Positions 1 through 11,080 of a stretch of DNA of 64,000 nt are shown here, piece after piece. A model generated the notes under the pieces. The model did not search any database. It saw only the letters and a program-made list of their open reading frames with translations, and was not told the origin of the DNA. The DNA is taken from positions 32,076,289-32,140,288 of the forward strand of contig CM030365.1 in assembly GCA_017893485.1 (NCBI GenBank), given 5' to 3'. Source of the stretch: Hemerocallis citrina (taxonomy: Eukaryota; Streptophyta; Magnoliopsida; Asparagales; Asphodelaceae). The translations under genes and the position numbers were made by a program. Numbering within the stretch: the first letter of the stretch is position 1; every line of letters begins with the position of its first letter.

Positions 1-616
1 ATGATTAGCCAGAGGGGCATAGAAGCTAACCCTGAGAAGATCCAAACCATACTCAATATGGCTCCCCCCTCTAATGTTAAAGAAGTGCAGAGGCTCACGG
101 GACACCTCGCGGCTATAGGGCATTTCCTTTCCAAATCAGGGGAGAAATGTCTCCCGTTCTTCAAAGCCTTGAGAGGGGCGAAGGGCTTCGAGTGGGGGCA
201 AAAACAGCAAGAGTTTTTCGATCAACTGAAGGCCTACCTTGTAAACCCCCCACTCTTGAGAAAGCCAAAGCCTGGTGAAGCCCTCTGCTATACCTAACAA
301 CTTCAGAGCAGACCCTCAATGCCGTCCTGGTAAGAGAGGAGGATAAAATGCAATGACCAATCTACTACATGAGCAAGGTCCTTAGGGACGCATAACTCCG
401 CTACCTGAAGGTAGAAAAGATGGCCTACGCATTGGTCATGGTGGCACAGAAACTTCGCCCCTACTTCCAGTCCCACTCGGTGGTCTTTCTTACCGACCAG
501 CCGCTGAAGCAAGTCTCCATACGCCCGAGACATCGGGACGTCTAATGAAATGGTTCATAGAGCTGAGCCAGCACGACATCAACTACCATCGCCGAACCGC
601 TATCAAAGCACAAGCC
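1..616 (+). pseudogene. RT thumb and Ty3-type RNase H remnant (element A pol)
   Basis: The first 98 codons are open and match the RT connection region of the polyprotein, with motifs such as VQRLTGHLAAI and FFKALRGAKGFEW. A stop near 297 is followed by a frameshift. The next frame continues into the Ty3-type RNase H (LTTSEQTLNAVLVREED, MAYALVMVAQKLRPYFQSH) with further stops near 353 and 390, and the frame is lost again near 520. Homologous sequence in elements B (20281-20811) and C (44790-45320) is more nearly open. The real polyprotein start lies upstream of the window, so the ATG at base 1 is an internal methionine. Confidence 0.85.
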
Positions 617-619
617 TAA

Positions 620-1177
620 GTGGAGTTCATAGTGGAGAGCACCATTCCTGACCCACATGAGTCGGTTGAGGAACACTCGTACTGGACCGTGTATGTTGAC
701 GGGTCCTCGTGCGCCGACGGAAGTGGGGCTGGGGTCATCTTAACAGGCCCCGGGGATTTCGTTCTGCAATACTCCCTCTGTATAAGCTTCCGTGCGTCGA
801 ACAATGAGGAAGAGTACGAGGCCCTTATAGTAGGACTTTCTATGGCTCGCAAAGCTGGGGCTAAACGTATCAAGATTTTTAGTGATTCACAGCTAGTCTT
901 GAACCAAGTGTCTGGAGAGTACGAAGCGAGAGACGATCGCATGGCCAAGTACTTGGCAAAGATCGAAGGGCTACTGACTTTATTTGAAGATGCTCAACTC
1001 CAGCGATTCCCTCGAGAGGAAAACACACAGGCGGATGCCCTCTCAAAGCTCGCCTCCTCCTCCCTCCAGGGTTTGGAGCAGACTGTCTTGATAGAGGTCC
1101 CCCTGAGACACAATATCAAGGAAGACAGGCCTGAACCAATGGAAACTCTACCCCTAACACTTGGGAAAATTGGATGA
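620..1177 (+). CDS. Second RNase H (RVT_3 type) of element A pol
   Basis: This open segment of 185 codons is the additional RNase H domain found in Tat-lineage elements after the Ty3-type RNase H. Counting from the segment start (a GTG, not a true initiator), the acidic catalytic set is visible: D27 in YVDGSS, E65 in NNEEEYEAL, D89 in FSDSQLV and D139 in TQADALSKLA. An in-frame TAA at 617-619 cuts it off from the upstream RNase H, so it is a polyprotein fragment, not an independent gene. It overlaps the following integrase segment by 4 bases in a different frame, which implies an indel near 1165. The equivalent domains are at 20898 in B and 45430 in C. Confidence 0.85.
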   Translation: MEFIVESTIPDPHESVEEHSYWTVYVDGSSCADGSGAGVILTGPGDFVLQYSLCISFRASNNEEEYEALIVGLSMARKAGAKRIKIFSDSQLVLNQVSGEYEARDDRMAKYLAKIEGLLTLFEDAQLQRFPREENTQADALSKLASSSLQGLEQTVLIEVPLRHNIKEDRPEPMETLPLTLGKIG

Positions 1178-1866
1178 AACCCCTACTCGAATACCTCAGA
1201 AACAGAGTTCTTCCAGCAGACCGAAGAGAGGTTAGAAGAGTCAGGACCAGAGCCAAGCGGTACACACTCATTGAAGGAGTCATGTACAAACGCTCCTATA
1301 CTCAGATAGATGGCAGACCCTACCTAAGATGTCTCTCCCCTGAAGAGGCACACTATGCCCTGAAGGAGGCTCAAGATGGAATGTGTGGCGAGCAATTGGG
1401 AGAAAGATCCCTAGCCCGTAAAGTTTTAAATTACGGCTACTTCTGGCCCATTCTTCTTAGCGACTATGAACAGTACATCCGCCAATGCGGTTCCTGCCAA
1501 AGATTTTGTCCAATCCGTCGCTTACCGCAAGCCCAGCTCTCCCCCTTAGCAAGTCTGATCCCTTTCACAATGTGGGGGATGGACTTGCTCGGACCGTTCC
1601 CCCCAGCGCTAGGCCAACTGAAGTTCCTCGTTATGGTAATAGATTATTTCTCCAAGTGGATCGAGGCCGAGCCCGTCGCAACAATTACAAAGAACAAAGT
1701 CCAGAAGTTCTTCTGGAAGAACATTTTCTGTAGGTTCGGCATGCCCCGTATCCTAGTAACCGACAACAGAACTCAGTTCGCAGGGGCAACCTTTCACAAC
1801 TTCTGCACTGACCTCGGTATCCAGCAGCGGTTCTCCTCTATATCCCACCCCCAATCCAATAGCTAA
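1174..1866 (+). CDS. Integrase N-terminus and core of element A pol
   Basis: This open segment carries the integrase zinc-binding region and most of the rve catalytic core (WGMDLLGPFPPALG, VIDYFSKWIEAE, ILVTDNRTQFAGA). The first two catalytic Asp residues are present. Both zinc-finger histidines found in elements B and C are Gln here (EAQDG and GEQLG against EAHDG and GAHLG in B), while the Cys pair CGSCQ is kept. It ends at a TAA that replaces the Gln/Ala part of the NGQAEN motif, just before the catalytic Glu. The copy is therefore inactive. The start is internal to the polyprotein. Confidence 0.85.
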   Translation: MKPLLEYLRNRVLPADRREVRRVRTRAKRYTLIEGVMYKRSYTQIDGRPYLRCLSPEEAHYALKEAQDGMCGEQLGERSLARKVLNYGYFWPILLSDYEQYIRQCGSCQRFCPIRRLPQAQLSPLASLIPFTMWGMDLLGPFPPALGQLKFLVMVIDYFSKWIEAEPVATITKNKVQKFFWKNIFCRFGMPRILVTDNRTQFAGATFHNFCTDLGIQQRFSSISHPQSNS

Positions 1867-2445
1867 GTGGAGAACGCTAATCGACAAATACTCACCGGCC
1901 CAAAAAAGAGACTAGATAAATCCACCAAGGGGTTGTGGGTCGAACAGCTTCCCAACGTGCTATGGAGTTATCACACCACGAAGTGAGCCCCAACAGGAGA
2001 GTCCCCCTTCAATCTCACTTATGGCTTCGAAGCCCTCATACCCCTGGAAGTCGGCCTGCCTTCGGCCCGCTTGATCGCCTGAAACGAAGAGCAGAATGCG
2101 AACCAGCTTCGCAGCAACTTGGACCTCATCGATGAGATCCATGAAAGATCCTCCATCTGACAAGAGACTTACCGATGTAGGATAACATAGTCTTACAATA
2201 AGAAAGTCTGTCCCGCTAATCGTAAAGAAGGAGATCTAGTGCTCCGGAAGCTATCAATCTCTTTCCCAAGCAAGAAGGGCAAGCTGGAACCCAACTGAGA
2301 ATGTCCATATAGGTTCTCCAAAGTTATCCGCCCTGGCGCGTATCAACTCGAAGACGTGGGGGCAAGAGAGTGCCGAGGACATGGAACGCAGAACACTTGT
2401 TGAAGTACCAGAAGGGTGTTTAAACACCGCTCCAAGCAACTTCTA
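1867..2445 (+). pseudogene. Integrase C-terminal remnant (element A pol)
   Basis: Translation continues the integrase frame after the TAA, with VENANRQIL, KSTKGLWVEQLPNVLWSYHT and ESPFNLTYGFEALIPLEVG, then the C-terminal part (EGDLVLRKLS, KVIRPGAYQLED). At least five further in-frame stops interrupt it. Several look like CAA, CAG or CGA changed to TAA, TAG or TGA, the pattern expected from decay of methylated cytosines. The family's pol ends shortly after, near 2440. Confidence 0.8.
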
Positions 2446-2615
2446 CAAGAATGTTCTTCATGAAACATGTTAAATTTTCTCCTTTTTCTTGACCAAAGTG
2501 TAATTGCGGCTCGCAACTTAGAAGCAGCCGTCTAAGTGTTTTTAATAAAAGTATTCTGCCCCCTGAGATTCTTTATTCTTAGCATTTTGCTCGTACTACT
2601 TTTTACTCTCTAAAC

Positions 2616-3190
2616 AATAAGTTCGGAGTCCAACACTTGGTTCGATGCAACTTTTGCTACTTGCGAACGAGCGAGTACGAAGTAGCTCACCATTCAGAAT
2701 TGCTCCCACAACTATTGAAACTCTCTAAACAACAAGTTCGGAGTCCAACACTTGGTTTGATGCGACTTTTACTACTTGCGAACAAGCGAGTATGAAGTAG
2801 CTCACCATTCGGAATTGCTCCCACAACTGTTGAAACTCTCCAAACAACAAGTTCGGAGTCCAACACTTGGTTTGATGCGACTTTTGCTACTTGCGAACGA
2901 GTGAGTACTAAGTAGCTCACCATTCGTAATTGCTCCCACAACTTTTGAAACTCTGTAAACAACAAGTTCGGAGTCCAACACTTGGTTCGATGCGACTTTT
3001 GCTACTTGCGAGCGAGCGAGTACGAAGTAGCTCACCATTTGGAATTGCTCCCACAACTGTTGAAACTCTCTAAACAACAAGTTCGGAGTCCAACACTTGG
3101 TTCAATGCAACTTTTGCTACTTGCGAACGAGCGAGCACGAAGTGGCTCACCATTCGGAATTGCTCCCACAACTATTGATACTTGCAAACA
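2616..3190 (+). repeat. 115-bp tandem array between pol and antisense genes (A)
   Basis: Five units start at 2616, 2731, 2846, 2961 and 3076, exactly 115 bp apart. Each has AACAAGTTCGGAGTCCAACA followed by a potential hairpin: GCTACTT and AAGTAGC flank the GCGAACGAGCGAGTACG-like centre. Homologous arrays sit at the same place in B (27431-27775) and C (47418-48060), so this is a fixed part of the element. It lies where the sense pol transcript and the antisense genes converge. Short ORFs predicted inside it on either strand are products of the repeat. Confidence 0.9.
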
Positions 3191-3333
3191 CTAACTAAGC
3201 ACAAACTCTTACAAGAAGCTCGAAGTATATTATTTCAAAATTAGAGGTACAAGTCTAATTGTAAGCCAAAAACTCATTATTACATCGAGCTACAACTCAT
3301 ATGAAACAGACTACAAGATCACAAAATTCTGTC

Positions 3334-4094
3334 CTAACCCCTCCTAGGGAGCGGGATACTTCTATTAAGAGACAAACGGGGTTGGCGAGCGCTGTGTTGC
3401 TGCCTTATTTTCGTAGAAGTCTCCAACCCAGCGAGCCGAGTAGCGTCTTCGGCACCTAAGAGCCTAAGAGTCGCCCCAACAGATGCTCCACTTAACGAGC
3501 CAGCCACTCTGCTCTGTGCATCCCCAGGGTGCCTCAAGACGGGGGGCGAGCGTAGCGCCAACTCGTGGAATGACCTTCCTTGTGTGTACTCACCTCGGGG
3601 GAAGGAAGTGCTTCGGACATTACTCCCCTCAGAAAGCCGTCATAGGCGAAGGTTCTCTGCCTCTATCTCCACGACCCATTTCTTCAGCGAGTCGTTAGTC
3701 ACTCTGATCTTTAGACGAGGCATTCGGATCGAGCTACCCTCGCGAGAGGCCTTGGAGATAGCCCTCCGAAGATGTGCCGCCTCCAAGCTCTTCTCAAGAA
3801 CTACGTTCTTTAACCTGTCTCTCTCAGCCCTGGCATCGAATAGAGACTGACGAAGAAACTTGAGTCTTAAGCCTTGGCTAATGGCCATTGAGAGACACGT
3901 CTCCTCCCCTTCAGGAGGCACTTCGCGAACCTTCTCCTTTAGGTGTTTCAACTCGGAGTCTCGACAAGCCAACGTCAGCTTTAGATAATTCAACTCTGAC
4001 TCGGCTTTATACAACCTCTCTCGAGTTCGAGCGAGGTCCAACTTCGCGACCCCTAGACCAGATCGGAGGCGTGATACTTCGGCAATCTGAGATA
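3334..4094 (-). pseudogene. Antisense gene 2 of element A, coiled-coil protein remnant
   Basis: On the minus strand the family's second antisense ORF group begins at a splice-acceptor-like site near 4094 (in B and C a clear TTTCAG before ATCGCCGA; here the CAG is degraded) and ends at a stop at 3334. The central part (4041-3640) is rich in Leu, Glu, Lys and Arg with heptad character (AESELNYLKLTLACRDSELKHLKEKV, given here only as position 4020-3940). The C-terminal part (3561-3334) ends in LSLNRSIPLPRRG, matching LKRSIPLLRRG in B and LNRNIPAPKKR in C. Frameshifts break the A copy. No enzymatic domain is recognised; a coiled-coil structural role is inferred. Confidence 0.65.
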
Positions 4095-4279
4095 CTTCGG
4101 CGACCAGAAAAAGCCAAGAACATGAAGATACTAAGTTTAAACGAAGCTCCTACGGGACAGCTCAGACGCAAAGTATAACACAAGTTCAACAATTAGTCAA
4201 AATTTTCATTTCATTAAAGTTCACAAGTACAAAAAGCGGTGTCCAGTCAGCTATAAGGCAGTACAAAACAAAAAACAAA

Positions 4280-6451
4280 GACACGCAAGTAGACTGAGTG
4301 AAGGAGCCACCTTGGGGGGCTGCTCCACAATCTCCCTCGACACCTCCACAATTGCCATCTCCGGGTTCACCACCACCACGTCTTCTTCTTCTTCTCTGCC
4401 TCCCTCCTCTTCTTCTTCTCCTTCGGCATCGGCTTCTGCTACGGCCGCCACCTTCTCGTCTTCGACGGGGTCATAATGCTATACCCCGAGCTATCGAAGC
4501 GGGGGATCTGAGCCTCTACGTTTCTAAGGGCTCGGGCGTAGGACTGCTCCATGTTAGCGTGCATGTGTGCCTCCGCCTCGGTCTGGATCGCCGCCGTAGT
4601 CGCGACCACCGCTGCCTCCCTGCTCTCTCTGCATCTCCTCAGAGGCCTTCATGACCTTCTCCCTTTCTTGCTCGGCCTTTGCCTTCTCCTCGTCTGCCCT
4701 CGCCGCTTCCATAGCGATGAATTCGTTCACCTTGGCCAAGGCCACCTTGAGAACACCGATTTGAGCAGCTCGAGACTCCGAGAGCCACTATTCTGCCTCG
4801 TACAACTTCACAGCCTTAGCTCTCGCGGCCCAGTCCCTGTCACTCGACGTCTTGAGCTCTTTCTCCTGCTCGGCAAACTGCTCTAGCAGGTGGTTGAAGT
4901 GACACGTGATCTGAAAGACGAAAGTAAAAAGACGTGAGTATCGAGCGCAAAAAATTTTGAAATTCCGAGGGCACAATAAGGACACTTACCGACATAGTGG
5001 CCCTGGCGATCTCGAGTGCATCGTCACCCATGGTCCCCGCCTTCAATGTTTCTCGGTCCTTCGGGGTCGGCAGGTGATGCAGAGCCTGCATGCTCATGGC
5101 GGCATCCATGAGGAAGCCGTCGTGTTTCATCACCCTCCAATCGGGGACGAAGAGCTTCTTGTGCTCCTCGGTAAGGATAGCTTCTGCCTCGGTGGTGAGA
5201 GGCGGTGCTTCAAGCGCTAGTGCAGCTCCGACGGAGAATGCTTCGGCAGAGGGGTTGGAAGGCGTGGTTTGGGGAAGGGTCGCTTGTGGAGCGGAAGGAG
5301 AGGCAGAGACCATGTCCACTACTGGCGTCGCCGCCGATGGTACCTTGGTAGCCCGGCCGGACGAGGGTCCTGTCGTCGTCCTCTTCCTCTTCTTGTTGTC
5401 TGATCCCTTTCCAGCACCCGCACCTCGCTTAAGCAACATGACTCAGAAATCCATACCAGGGGCCTCTGAAAAAAATGAAAATCGAAGAAGTTAGCACAGA
5501 AGAGAACAATAGTCAGAATAAAAGAATAACAATAAATGAAGCATACTAGGGTCGATCGGACAAAGACCCGCACCGAAGAGGACCCCCTCGGTTATATCTT
5601 TCCAACTCAAGGTCGGAAGACCGAGGATCTTTGACATGACCTCCTCATCCTCCTTAGTCAGCACCGGCTTGGCCTTCACCCACTTCGGAACGTCTTCCTT
5701 CCACCTCGTCGGGAAACCCCATGGTTGGGGACATCGAATCAGAAAGTACTTCTCTTTTCAATGCTTGATGGAGTTCGGGTTCTTAATCAGCTTGACACCC
5801 TTTTGCCGAGATAGATAATATCGTACTCCATCTTGCTTATACGATGGATTTGATAAGACTACAGAGCAAGACGAGCCGAGGCTCGACCCCTATGGCCTGG
5901 CATTGGAGGATGAAGCCGATGATGTGCTGCCACATATTCGGCATGAACTGGATCAGGCTCAATCCGTACCATTGTAGCACCTCGGTCACGAAGGGTGGCA
6001 AGGGCAGTCGAAGGCCGGCATTGAGTGCATCATATGGGAAGACGAACGTGTCAGGAGAAGTCTTTGAACACGCTCGAAAGCCTTGACTAGGGAGGAGCAG
6101 AGTATACTCCTTCGGTATCCTGAATCCCTTCCTGATGCGCTGCAGATCTGCCTTGGTCAGAACTGAGGGGATGTCGTCGACCTCAGAGTGTTCCCTCGGA
6201 TTATTCTCCTCGTATGTGGCCGACCTCCCGTATACCACCTTGGACAAAAGGTCGTCGGAGTAATACTTCACCTTCCCGAGGATCGATAGCATGGATGGTA
6301 GCCTGCCTAACGCGCCAGCTCCCCTCATGCCTTCCATGATCGCCGACCTTGATACTTCCTTCCCCTTGCTCACCACCGATGAGACTACTAATGGTCGACC
6401 GCTCTCTTGGTCCGAGGTGGAGGTCTCACTCCCCGAAGACACTCTAGACAT
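4280..6451 (-). pseudogene. Antisense gene 1 of element A, 'putative gypsy type transposon' family
   Basis: The gene reads from ATG at 6451 toward lower coordinates. Exon 1 (to about 5547) has a Ser-rich start (MSRVSSGSETST) and a domain with VLQWYGLSLIQFMPNMWQH that resembles the plant 'putative gypsy type transposon' family. The intron at 5546-5466 starts GTATGC and ends TTTTTTTCAG. Exon 2 (5465-4990) has the basic patch KKRKR, NLS-like. The intron at 4989-4911 starts GTAAGTG and ends CTTTCAG. Exon 3 is a long coiled coil (LLEQFAEQEKELKT) ending in an acidic Glu-rich tail. A frameshift near 5830 and a TGA shortly after the exon 2 start break it. B and C share the same exon layout. The exact 3' end is uncertain. 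Confidence 0.7.
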
Positions 6452-6577
6452 CTTCTAAGATACGAGATTAAGTATATAATAACTTTGACATGACAACTAC
6501 GGTCGGAATAGTTCGCCAGAAAATTGATCGCCTGGCCACGACCGCTAGCAGAGCCACCCAAAAGCAAAGCCAAACTG

Positions 6578-6628
6578 AAAGAGTGAAAAGTGAAGAATGG
6601 GAAAGTGGTGAGAGGAGGTAGTCTTATA
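6578..6628 (-). promoter_or_regulatory. Antisense promoter of element A
   Basis: On the minus strand an ACTATAAGAC TATA box (6621-6630) is followed about 35 bases downstream by CACTTTTCACTCTTTCA (6594-6578), a likely initiator region. The same pair with the same spacing lies upstream of antisense gene 1 in B and C. The gene's ATG is about 130 bases further on. Position and conservation support a pol II promoter; activity is inferred. Confidence 0.65.
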
Positions 6629-6740
6629 GTAAAAAAGGGGATTCACATGGGCTTCCAAGCATTTTGGGCCCCCACAGAGGCCCATCAGAAGCCCAAACGA
6701 CACAAGCTGCGAAGTGGCGAAAACAACCGCCTCACAATTT

Positions 6741-8180
6741 GCGCCAGATCCTCATCTACAATTCGAGATACCGAGATACCGAGCTGCGTATTGGTGAAAA
6801 ATTACTAATCTCTCGTGATTCGCGCCAGATCTCCATCAAACGGCTCAGATCTTGCCACGTACTTCGGATCTACAATCCGAGCTACCGAGATACCGAGCTG
6901 CGTATTGGTGAAAAATTACTAATCTCTCGTGATTCACGACAAATCTCCATCAAGCGGCTCAGATCTTGCCACGTACTTCGGATCTATAATCCGAGCTACC
7001 GAGGTACCGAGCTGCAAATTGGCAAAAAATCACTAATCCTTCGTGATTTATGTCAGATCTCCATCAAACAGCTCAGATCTCACCACGTACTTCGGATCTA
7101 CAATCCGAGCTACCGAGGTACCGAGCTGCATATTGGCAAAAAATCACTAATCCCTCGTGATTCATGCCAGATCTCCATCAAACGGTTCAGATCTCGCCAC
7201 ATACTTCGGATCTACAATCTGAACTACCGAGGTATCGAGCTGCAAATTGGAAAAAAATCACTAATCCCTCATGATTCGTGCCAGATCTTCATCAAACGGC
7301 TCAGATCTGCCACGTACTTCGAATCTACAATATGAGCTACCGAGGTACCGAGCTGCGTATTGGCGAAAAATCACTAATCCCTCGTGATTCACGCAAGATC
7401 TCCATCAAAAGGCTCAGATCTCGCCACGTACTTCGGATCTACAATCCGAGCTACCGAGGTACTGAGCTGCGAATCAGTGCAAAACAAATAATCCCTCATG
7501 ATTCGCGCCAGATCTTCATCAAGCGGCTGTACTCCGGATCTACAATCTGAGCTACCGAGGTACCAAGCTGTGAATTGGCACAAAACAACTAAACCCTCAT
7601 GATTCGTGCCAGATCTTCATCAAGCGGCTCAAATCTTGCCATGTACTCCGAATCTAAAATTCGAGGTACCGAGCTGCGAATTGGCGCAAAACAACTAATC
7701 CCTCGTGATTCGTACTAGATCTTCATTAAGCGGCTCAGATCTTGCCATGTACTCCGGATCGACAATCCGAGCTACCGAGCTGCAAATTGGCAAAAATAAT
7801 CACCTCACAATTCGTGCCTGATCGTGATCAACTGCCCTGATTGTGCCACGTAGCTCGGATCTGAAATCCGAGCTACCGAGGCACCGAGTTGCGAATTGGA
7901 AAAAATAATCGCCTCATAATTCGCACCTGATCGTGATCAATCTCCCAGATTGTGCCACGTAGCTCAGATCCGAAATCCGAGCTACCGAGGCACCGAGCTG
8001 CGAATTGGCAAAAACAGCCGCCCCACAATTCGTGCCTGATCGTGATCGACCGCCCTGAATGTGCCACGTAGCTCGGATTTGAAATCCGAGCTACCGATGC
8101 ACCGAGCTACGAATGGGGGAAAACGCCTTCGTGCCAGAGGAGCTGTTCGATCGCTCGGAAATTCTCGCCGAAGGCTATTG
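6741..8180 (+). repeat. 114-bp tandem array upstream of 3' LTR (A)
   Basis: About a dozen units. The motif ACTTCGGATCTACAATCCGA recurs at 6861, 6975, 7089, 7203, 7316 and 7430, a period of 113-114 bp, and then more divergent units run to about 8180. Units contain the inverted repeat CTCGGAT...ATCCGAG and the phrases GAGCTACCGAGGTACCGAG and CTCGTGATTCGTGCC. A long open frame through the array (6664-7335) is a by-product of the period being divisible by three. Element C has a related array with a longer unit and B has a different unit at the same place. Confidence 0.9.
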
Positions 8181-8640
8181 AACGCCCCAAATTTGGCCAC
8201 GTCGATATTCGGCTGATTAATTCCTTTTTCTTATTTATTAATTTGAATTAATTATTTAAAAATTGCAAAAAATAATTAAAAATTCAAGAAAATTAGTTAA
8301 AAATTCTAAAAAATAATTATAAATTCGAGAAAATATTTCTAAGCCCCGAGATAAATAATTATTAATTAGAATGGTTAATTAGTGCTTTCGGAAAATAGAT
8401 CATCGTTTTGCAAAATTGAATAAATGATTCGAAAAATAGTTAAAAATAAGGAAAAATCACCAAAAATCCAGAAGAGCCTAAGAACAACTTTGGGTGTGTC
8501 GCCCGCTCAGAAAAACACCGTTACTCCTCAAGCAAGATCCGAACTCCCTTTAAGAACTCCGATAAAGCCCTGTATGCCATCGAAGCAACAAAACTACTCC
8601 CCAAAGGCTGTAATACATAGTCTTTAGGAGTGGGGGCTCG
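8181..8640 (+). other. AT-rich spacer and polypurine tract (A)
   Basis: AT-rich sequence with short repeated phrases such as AAAAATTC and AATTATTTAAAAATTGCAAA, shared with the matching spacers of B (32690-33123) and C (52960-53385). It ends in GAGTGGGGGCTCG at 8628-8640, directly before the TGATATGG LTR start. This is a polypurine tract for plus-strand priming. No gene is seen. Confidence 0.8.
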
Positions 8641-9765
8641 TGATATGGCTAAAAATGGGATTAAATCGGGACTATTCAAATCGGGCATGGATCTTAAAGC
8701 TTAAAGGGGCAAAACAGTAATTTCACCTACAAGTGGGTCCGAAATGGGAACCGGGTCTCTTCTCCAGGGCCCAATAATCCATAAACGGACCAGTTCAATT
8801 GGATATGGGTCCCAACCCATTACAAGCCAGTTCAAAAGGATATGGAGAAATCCTGATTCGTCCTTATCCCTGGGAGGTGGTTTTAACCACTTCTATCCAT
8901 CAACACCGGGAAGTAGAGATTTGTTCTTATCTCGAAATGGATCCCTATGGCGACTATAAAAACCCTTACCCCCTTCCGTTATAAGGTAATGAATCTTTTC
9001 CTACCACAAGCTCTTTCTTAATCTTCCTGGTTATTGACAAGAGCGTCGGAGGGTTCGTCGGAGGGATCCATCTCAGTGTTTCGAACTTTTTGCAGGTCGA
9101 TAGCAGCAGCGGGAATCCAGTCAAACACCGGTGGAAGTGCTCAGGTTTGACCCTGTAATATCCCTAACAGATATTACCTCGTATAAATTATTATTTTATT
9201 ATTATTTTATTATTATTTTGTTTTAATTCCAAAATTGAACTATCTTGGTGATTTTCACCCGGTTTGTTCATAGACATTATCTGTACCCAGATACCGGTCA
9301 GTATACATCCGTATTGTATCAAATTGGTACCGTGACCTTACGAACTAATAATAAAATTTATTTTATTATTATTTCCGAAATTAAATCATTTTTACACGGA
9401 TTATGCGAAGATTTTCGATATACGTATATATATACACACATGTATGTAGTATGTCGATTAGTACATTATACAAATTGTGTGTTGTGTATTTTTGGACAAA
9501 ACACTTGTCTTTGTTATGACAAAACCTATTAGATTGTTAGGGTTTTATAAGTGTTTAACCTAGACTAAGTATGCATGAAGAGATTAAGGAAACTCTTCTA
9601 GAAACCTTCTCTCTTCCACCTCACCCCTCCACCTCACCTAGCACCATACCCACACCACACCTCCACCTCATCCCCACCTCCCTTGGTGAAAAACGGCCCC
9701 AATTAGTGGGAGGAGTTTTGTGCACTTTTGTGTGTGCAAATTTGCATTCTCCACCATTTCCTCCA

Positions 9766-9777
9766 CCTATAAATACC
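9766..9777 (+). promoter_or_regulatory. TATA box of LTR X1
   Basis: CCTATAAATACC, identical in X2 (minus strand, about 25969-25958) and X3 (63115-63126). It is followed by a purine-rich stretch (GAAAGACAAAAGGAAAG) that probably marks the start of the R region. Confidence 0.6.
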
Positions 9778-10489
9778 CCCTCCCTCCACCTTTGTCTCAT
9801 TTTTTAGAAAGACAAAAGGAAAGAAAGGAAAAGAAAGAGTGAACTCCTAACTTGAGAGTTTTTCCTTGTAGGTCTTCTTAGGAGTTTCAAAGAGCTTAGG
9901 GGAAGGAGAAGTATAGCTAGCAAGTCCTTCCATCAAAGGAATATTAGGTGGGGGTTTCTCCAATTGTTTTATTGTTTGAGTTGTTGTTTTGATTCTTCTT
10001 TTTCTTATCCTCCTTGGTTTGTTTTCTTGTTGCTTGTTTCTTGTGTTGAAATAGTGGTGTGTTGTTCTTATTGCGTATGTAATAGCTATAAGTATGGATG
10101 AAAAAGAATGTTAGAAGTTGTGAAACATATAAAGATGAAATCTTTATTGGTGGTTATTGTTAGTTTGGGACTAAAGAACATAATGCATATGGACTTTGTG
10201 TATACAACCATTAGGGTTGTAGGACTTGATATTGAACTCATACATAAGCATATGACCTTGTGCATACACCCACTTTGGGTTGTAGAACATACACTTGAAC
10301 TTTGGACTAAAAAGAATGCATATGTTTGGTTGGACCAAAATAGAGGATTCTTTACTTATTGTTGTTTATTTCCTTTATAAATCTTAAGTAAAAAGGAACC
10401 CATTTTAGATGTTAATTTTAGTATGAAAAGAACTAATCTATGTTAGAATGATTAGAAAGATCTCTTTTATGTTTAACTAGTAATAATAA

Positions 10490-10960
10490 AGGTTACGTTT
10501 TAAATAAAGTTGTAAAGTAGATGTTTATGTTAAATAAAGAAGTTATAGTAGATGTTTTATAAAGTAGTAGATGTAGATGTTTATATAAGTTGTAGTAGAT
10601 GTTTAAGTTTTAAATAGAGTAGTTGTAATAGATGTTTATGTTTTAAATAAAGTAGTTGTAATAGATGTTTATGTTTTAAATAAAGTAATTGTAGTAGATG
10701 TTATGTTGTAGTAGATGTTCATGTTTATATAAAGATGTAGTAGATGTTTATGTTTTAAATAAAGTAATTATAGTGGATGTTATGTTGTAGTAGATGTTCA
10801 TATTTATATAAAGATGTAGTAGATGTTTATGTTAAATAAAGTTGTTGTAGTGGATGTTTATGTTTTAACAAGTAGTAGTAGTAGATGTTTATGTAAGGTT
10901 GTAGTAGATGTTATATTTCAAAAAAGATAGTGGATAAATGTTGTTCATACTTGAGTTAGT
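10490..10960 (+). repeat. Degenerate TAGTAGATGTTTATG minisatellite in X1
   Basis: Variants of TAGTAGATGTTTATG alternating with TTTAAATAAAGTA recur every 30-60 bases. The matching stretch on the minus strand of X2 (about 25060-25200) and at the window end in X3 (63890-64000) shows the same phrase, so it is a built-in LTR feature. Confidence 0.7.
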
Positions 10961-11080
10961 AGATATCCATGCTTAATGATATTCATGCTTAGTTAATGGA
11001 TAATTATGCTTAAATGATACTCATGTTTAGCTAGTAGATATTCATGCTTAATGATGGTCATGCTAAGTTAGTAGACATTC

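Noticed and set aside
2616..3190. CRISPR-like regular repeats
   Set aside because: Units are contiguous 115-bp tandem copies without unique spacers, in a plant retrotransposon context. The same holds for the other arrays.
6664..7550. Long ORFs (223 and 90 codons) with repeated 38-residue motif
   Set aside because: They follow the 114-bp tandem period, which is divisible by three; there is no domain and the same array is non-coding in the other copies.
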